Origin: Deltaproteobacteria bacterium
GTDB lineage: Bacteria > Desulfobacterota_B > Binatia > UBA9968
Assembly: GCA_016193385.1 (NCBI GenBank)
Contig: JACPSF010000035.1
Location: 1-9,675 of the forward strand
Length of the DNA: 9,675 bases
Reading direction: 5' to 3'
Position numbers and translations under genes: made by a program. How positions within the stretch are numbered: position 1 is the first letter of the stretch; each line of letters opens with the position of its first letter. Shown here one piece after another: positions 6,489-9,675 of this stretch. The notes below the pieces were generated by a model that worked only from the letters and a program-made list of their open reading frames with translations, had not been told where the DNA came from and ran no database searches.

Positions 6489-7076
6489 ATGATTTCCGGA
6501 ATCGTATTAGCCGCTGGTGCGGCAGAGAGAATGGGGCAGCAGAAGCTGCTTCTGGATCTGCGGGGAAAACCCGTCCTTCGATGGGTTTTGGAGGCAGCCC
6601 TCGGTTCCGAACTGGACGAGGTGATCTGCGTGGTGCGAGAGCCAAAGGAGATACAGGAAAGAATTTTTCTTGGGCATGATAAGCTTCGGTGGGTCACCAA
6701 CGAAAAAGCCAAAGAAGGGCAGAGCACTTCGGTCATTGCCGGACTGAGAGCTATTAACGCGAAGAGCGATGCAGCTCTTTTTCTGGTGGGCGATCAGCCC
6801 CTCGTTAAGACCGACCTCATTAACGGCCTGATCGGACTTTTCAAGAAGAGCCGTTCTCTGATCGTTGCCCCGACTTTCCGGGGTCAAACACGCAACCCTG
6901 TTCTGTTCCAGAAGGACTTATTCCCGGAACTTCTTGAATTAACGGGCGACAGGGGAGGAAGGGGGCTGATTGAGAAATATCGAGGAGAGGTGGCAGCGCT
7001 GGACTGGAACGAAGAAATGCCATTTCTTGATATGGACAAGTGGGATGATTATGAGAAGTTGAAGCGCTTATGTTAG
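6489..7076 (+). CDS. mocA: MobA-like nucleotidyltransferase, probable molybdenum cofactor cytidylyltransferase
   Basis: This is a 195-aa NTP transferase of the MobA/MocA/YgfJ group. Such enzymes attach CMP (MocA) or GMP (MobA) to molybdopterin; the CMP form serves xanthine dehydrogenase-type hydroxylases. The nucleotide-binding signature is LAAGAAERMGQQKLL (7-21). EGQSTSVIAG (77-86) and the metal-binding LVGDQPLV (99-106) follow, then RNPVLF (135-140), GDRGGRGLIEKY and a C-terminal LDMDKWDDYEKLK typical of the group. Pairing with yqeC favours the cytidylyl form over MobA. The ATG at 6489 matches the family N terminus but lacks a ribosome site. An in-frame TTG at 6468 has GGGAG 12 nt upstream and would add seven residues, so the start is uncertain. 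It converges on pyrD with 4 bp between stops. Confidence 0.82.
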   Translation: MISGIVLAAGAAERMGQQKLLLDLRGKPVLRWVLEAALGSELDEVICVVREPKEIQERIFLGHDKLRWVTNEKAKEGQSTSVIAGLRAINAKSDAALFLVGDQPLVKTDLINGLIGLFKKSRSLIVAPTFRGQTRNPVLFQKDLFPELLELTGDRGGRGLIEKYRGEVAALDWNEEMPFLDMDKWDDYEKLKRLC

Positions 7077-7080
7077 TGAA

Positions 7081-8178
7081 TCACATGCTGGCACCGCTCC
7101 CCACCGCCTCGGAGATATTCTTCAATCCATCCCGCTCCATCAATCTTAGCAGCCCCATGTTAATCCGTTTCACCGCTCCGGGGCCTTCGTAGACAAAGCC
7201 GGTTAGGATCTGAACCGCTGAGGCGCCGGCCTTGATTTTCTCGTAGGCATCCTGAGCGGTGAAGATTCCTCCTACTCCAATGATCGGCAGACCTCCCCGA
7301 GTCGTCTTGTAAATGTGGCGAATAAATGAGGTGGCCAGAGCCTTGATCGGCTTACCGCTGAGGCCGCCAGGCTCATGGGTCGGCGTCACGAGTTTCTCTC
7401 GCAGGAATGCTGTGGCGTTGGTGGCGATGATACCCGCGATTTTCTCCGACTGCGCCACAGCGATGATGTCATCCACCTGAGAGAAATCCATGTCTGGAGC
7501 GATTTTGACGAAAATAGGTTTCTCTGAGACCTTGAATCGCTTGGCCAGCTCCCGGTTTTTTCCCTGTATCGTCTCGAGCAAATCCTGAAGCAACCTCTTT
7601 TCCTGAAGGTCACGCAACTGAGGTGTATTGGGGGAACTCACGTTGAGTGTGAAAAAGTTGCCATAGGGGAAGAGTCTTTCAAACGTGAAGAGAAAATCCG
7701 CCGGGGCGTCTCTGGTTTCAACCACCTTGCTTCTTCCGATGTTGATGCCCAGAGGTATCCGTTTTCGATCGTTGGGGCTCAGCGCTTCGAGTTTGGCGGC
7801 GATCGCTTCAGCCCCTTCGTTGTTGAACCCTAGCCGGTTGATGAGAGCTTCATCCTTCGGCAAGCGAAAGAGCCGAGGCGTGGGATTACCGGGTTGAGGA
7901 TGCGCGGTTACCGCCCCGATCTCGATAAAGCCGAAGCCGAAGCCGGGCCAGGCTTTCACCGCCTGCGCGTTTTTATCGAAACCGGCGGCGAGGCCGACAG
8001 GGTTGGGAAAAGTGAGCGGCCCAAGGCGGACTTCCAGGCGGGCGTCCTTGACGGCGAAGAGCCATGCCAGCGGAGCTTCAAGAAAACTCAGGCTAGAGAT
8101 GAGCGATAGAGTTTGATTGTGAGCTTTCTCTGGGTCGCGAAGAAAAAGCAGGGGGCGTAACAGGGTCCTGTAAAGCAT
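7081..8178 (-). CDS. pyrD: Dihydroorotate dehydrogenase (quinone), class 2
   Basis: PyrD oxidises dihydroorotate to orotate with FMN and passes electrons to the quinone pool, the fourth step of pyrimidine synthesis, at the inner face of the membrane. The 365-aa length and the N-terminal helical extension MLYRTLLRPLLFLRDPEKAH are class 2 features, the extension forming the quinone and membrane site. PVGLAAGFDKN (60-70) is the FMN region. NVSSPNTPQLR (179-189) holds the class 2 catalytic base Ser182. Lys225 (VKIAPD), ATNAT (252-256), GGLSGKPI (271-278) and GVGGI (301-305) complete the FMN and substrate site. It lies 34 nt downstream of the binding-protein gene on the same strand and may be co-transcribed with it. 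Only a weak AAAGG-like ribosome site is seen before the ATG. Confidence 0.96.
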   Translation of the reverse strand: MLYRTLLRPLLFLRDPEKAHNQTLSLISSLSFLEAPLAWLFAVKDARLEVRLGPLTFPNPVGLAAGFDKNAQAVKAWPGFGFGFIEIGAVTAHPQPGNPTPRLFRLPKDEALINRLGFNNEGAEAIAAKLEALSPNDRKRIPLGINIGRSKVVETRDAPADFLFTFERLFPYGNFFTLNVSSPNTPQLRDLQEKRLLQDLLETIQGKNRELAKRFKVSEKPIFVKIAPDMDFSQVDDIIAVAQSEKIAGIIATNATAFLREKLVTPTHEPGGLSGKPIKALATSFIRHIYKTTRGGLPIIGVGGIFTAQDAYEKIKAGASAVQILTGFVYEGPGAVKRINMGLLRLMERDGLKNISEAVGSGASM

Positions 8179-8212
8179 CGTGTCGCATAAGCCTTTGGTG
8201 AGATCGTCGGGC

Positions 8213-9193
8213 TTACTTGTACAGCTCTTTTAAAAGACCGCTCTTCTCCAAACTGTCCAAGAAGCGAAAATCGATGAACTGCTCCGGTCTGGCCTCCTTC
8301 GCTGCCGGCATCTTTTTGGCCAAGTCATCCAGGGCGTTTTTCATCCCCGCCATGTCGATGTACGGGGCCTTCTCCAGCACTTTTCCGATGTAGAGATCGT
8401 ACGCTTTTTGAAGAAAGAAGGGATCCTCGACCTTGCTGTATTTTCCGATCGACCTGAGAGTGAGTTCCCTGTCCGTCCTGGCCCGGTGCATCCCCCGCGC
8501 ATAGGCGCGCATGAATTTATGGACTATCTCAGGCCGGTCGCGCAGAATTCCCCCTTGGACAACCAGGGAAGGATTGGGAAAGGTAAGGTTCATGTCTGTG
8601 ACGTTGACCAGCTCTTTAAAGCCGAGCTTTTCCACCGCGAAAAGCGTCGGTGGGGAAACCACCCCGGCCTCGATCGAGCCCCCCTGGAGTCCCCCCATGA
8701 TAGAACTCATCGACCCCATCTGGAGGATGGCGACATCCTTCTCCGGCTGGAGGTTATGCTTGCGTAGGGCATACCTGCCGGATATATCGGTGCTCGATCC
8801 AAAGCGGGTAACACCGAGCTTTTTCCCTTTTAAATCCTCCACGGTCTTAATCTCGGGTCTGACATAGATGGAGAAGATCATCTTGTTGACTGTGTTCCCG
8901 ATGATTTTGATGTCAGCCCCCTGGAGCGCAGCAGCCATCGCGGAACTCCCATTGAAGGAGCCGATCTCGACTTCGCCTGCGACCGTAACCTGCGCTAGTT
9001 GGCTGCCGCTGGGAATCAGGATGATCTGGTCCTCGAGCCCCTCCTTTTGAAAGAGGCCACCGTCGTGGGCGACCCACAGGCCGATGTAGGAGCCGCTGAT
9101 GGAACTATACCCGATCCGTATCCTTTCAGCGCCCCATGAAGAGGACGCGATCAGAAGAGCCAAGAAGGCGGTCATGAGAATCATTCGCTTCAT
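8213..9193 (-). CDS. Exported ABC-type substrate-binding protein, NMT1/TauA/SsuA-like
   Basis: This is a 326-aa periplasmic solute-binding protein of the NrtA/SsuA/TauA (NMT1) superfamily. The N terminus MKRMILMTAFLALLIASSSW is a classical Sec signal peptide with cleavage likely near residue 22, before ERIRIGYS; no lipobox Cys is present. The mature part begins with the family pattern IGYSSISGSYIGLWVAHDGG and continues with LFQKEGL, VAGEVEIGSF and VEDLKGKKLGVTRFGSSTD. The start is ATG 9193 with TAGGAG 5 nt upstream; an in-frame codon at 9313 would put 40 unrelated residues ahead of the signal peptide and is rejected. No ABC ATPase or permease gene is nearby, so the ligand cannot be inferred; aliphatic sulfonates, nitrate, thiamine precursors and aromatic compounds are all used in this superfamily. 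It lies 38 nt after the NIPSNAP gene. Confidence 0.88.
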   Translation of the reverse strand: MKRMILMTAFLALLIASSSWGAERIRIGYSSISGSYIGLWVAHDGGLFQKEGLEDQIILIPSGSQLAQVTVAGEVEIGSFNGSSAMAAALQGADIKIIGNTVNKMIFSIYVRPEIKTVEDLKGKKLGVTRFGSSTDISGRYALRKHNLQPEKDVAILQMGSMSSIMGGLQGGSIEAGVVSPPTLFAVEKLGFKELVNVTDMNLTFPNPSLVVQGGILRDRPEIVHKFMRAYARGMHRARTDRELTLRSIGKYSKVEDPFFLQKAYDLYIGKVLEKAPYIDMAGMKNALDDLAKKMPAAKEARPEQFIDFRFLDSLEKSGLLKELYK

Positions 9194-9231
9194 ACGTGCT
9201 CCTACGGCAATGATTACGGCACTTGCCTCTG
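9188..9231 (-). promoter_or_regulatory. Ribosome binding site and short spacer ahead of the binding-protein gene
   Basis: On the minus strand TAGGAG ends 5 nt before the ATG at 9193, a good Shine-Dalgarno match. It decides the start within a longer open frame and supports translation as a downstream cistron after the NIPSNAP stop at 9232. The spacer also holds two direct copies of ACGGCA (9204-9209 and 9216-9221), of unknown meaning. Confidence 0.6.
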
Positions 9232-9675
9232 TCAGTGCAAGGGTGAACACGCCGCGGGAACAACCAGCATATTCTCCTGCTTGAGCAAAAACTCTCTGGT
9301 CTGGGGCGGCCACCCTTTAATCTTCCGAGCCTCCTCTCGAAGACGATCCCGCTCGCCCGCGTCCCGATAGGCCCACACGTGGATGAACTGGTTCAGCGAT
9401 CCGATGGCGCTATACCAGGCGCCGGCCAGGGGTGAGACTTTGGCGCGCTCGGGCATCACATTTCCAAAGCGCTCCAGCACCGTAGGCATGGCACCCGGCT
9501 GATACGTATAGGTCCGAATCTCATAAAGATTTCCGAGCTTTCTTTCTTCGAGCGGTGGAGAAAAGGGCGCGGGCTGGAGGATCTTGCTCTCCTGAAAGAT
9601 AATAAACTCGTGCGTCTTGGGCGGCCACTTCCCGGTCTTTCTCGCTTCCTGACCAATCCGCTCCCTCTCCTCAAA
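9232..9675 (-). CDS. Tandem NIPSNAP-domain protein (5' end beyond window)
   Basis: The frame is open through the right edge; its last 148 residues are visible. The final domain begins at LYEIRTYTYQPGAM (about 9528 downward) and runs through PLAGAWYSAIGSLNQFIHVW and AYRDAGERDRLREEARK, the NIPSNAP (dimeric alpha-beta barrel) pattern. Before it lies the end of another copy: EARKTGKWPPKTHEFIIFQE aligns with EARKIKGWPPQTREFLLKQE, so the protein has at least two NIPSNAP repeats. The internal ATG at 9489 is inside the last domain and is not the start. NIPSNAP proteins are small, soluble and of poorly defined function in bacteria; some related dimeric barrels bind hydrophobic ligands or act as oxygenases. 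The gene appears to head an operon with the binding protein and pyrD. Confidence 0.85.
   Translation of the reverse strand, partial: FEERERIGQEARKTGKWPPKTHEFIIFQESKILQPAPFSPPLEERKLGNLYEIRTYTYQPGAMPTVLERFGNVMPERAKVSPLAGAWYSAIGSLNQFIHVWAYRDAGERDRLREEARKIKGWPPQTREFLLKQENMLVVPAACSPLH

Noticed and set aside
9194..9313. N-terminal extension of the binding protein to 9313
   Set aside because: The signal peptide starts at 9193 with a good ribosome site; the extension runs into the NIPSNAP gene and would hide the signal peptide.
9456..9674. Alternative minus-strand frame at the right edge
   Set aside because: The NIPSNAP frame stays open to the edge and carries a repeated domain; this other frame is arginine/serine-rich without homology.

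Overview
The window is a gene-dense bacterial chromosome segment of mostly housekeeping and cofactor genes, with no tRNA, rRNA, CRISPR array, transposase or phage gene visible. GC is moderate to high (roughly 55-60% by eye in most genes, lower in the first gene). A lone NMT1/TauA-type periplasmic binding protein, a NIPSNAP protein, a long-form isocitrate lyase and a 6-pyruvoyltetrahydropterin synthase paralog with Glu near the usual Cys position would fit an uncultured Gram-negative lineage of the Deltaproteobacteria-like/Binatota/Rokubacteria/NC10 kind. That placement is inference and weak.

Layout, left to right. (1) 3-947, + strand: C-terminal part of a long-form isocitrate lyase, cut by the left edge. 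(2) 969-2452, - strand: lipB then lipA, overlapping by 79 nt, covering both steps of de novo lipoate attachment. (3) 2575-4122, + strand: an NCS2/AzgA-type nucleobase permease, divergent from lipB. (4) 4128-5512, - strand: a QueD/PTPS-like pterin enzyme translationally coupled (TAGTG overlap) to a class IV (HDAC11-like) deacylase. (5) 5513-5655: a divergent intergenic region with a long hairpin built from short repeats. (6) 5656-7076, + strand: yqeC-like and mocA-like genes, both accessory to molybdenum hydroxylases. (7) 7081-9675, - strand: a tandem NIPSNAP gene (cut by the right edge), an exported substrate-binding protein and pyrD, spaced 38 and 34 nt apart.

How the genes fit together: lipB/lipA supply lipoyl groups to 2-oxoacid dehydrogenases and glycine cleavage, and isocitrate lyase is the glyoxylate-shunt entry enzyme. 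yqeC/mocA belong to maturation of (possibly selenium-dependent) xanthine dehydrogenase-type enzymes, whose purine substrates an NCS2 permease could import, but no hydroxylase lies in the window. The PTPS-like gene is the most interesting: it lacks the QueD cysteine and carries an E-x-x-H-G-H-N-Y motif like that of PTPS-III proteins, which are proposed to bypass FolB in folate synthesis.

All three convergent gene pairs meet with only 4-21 bp between stop codons, leaving no room for classical terminators. No clearly new multi-gene system is evident. The best leads are the PTPS-III/HDAC11-like couple, the repeat-built hairpin at 5561-5611, and the NIPSNAP-binding protein-pyrD cluster.
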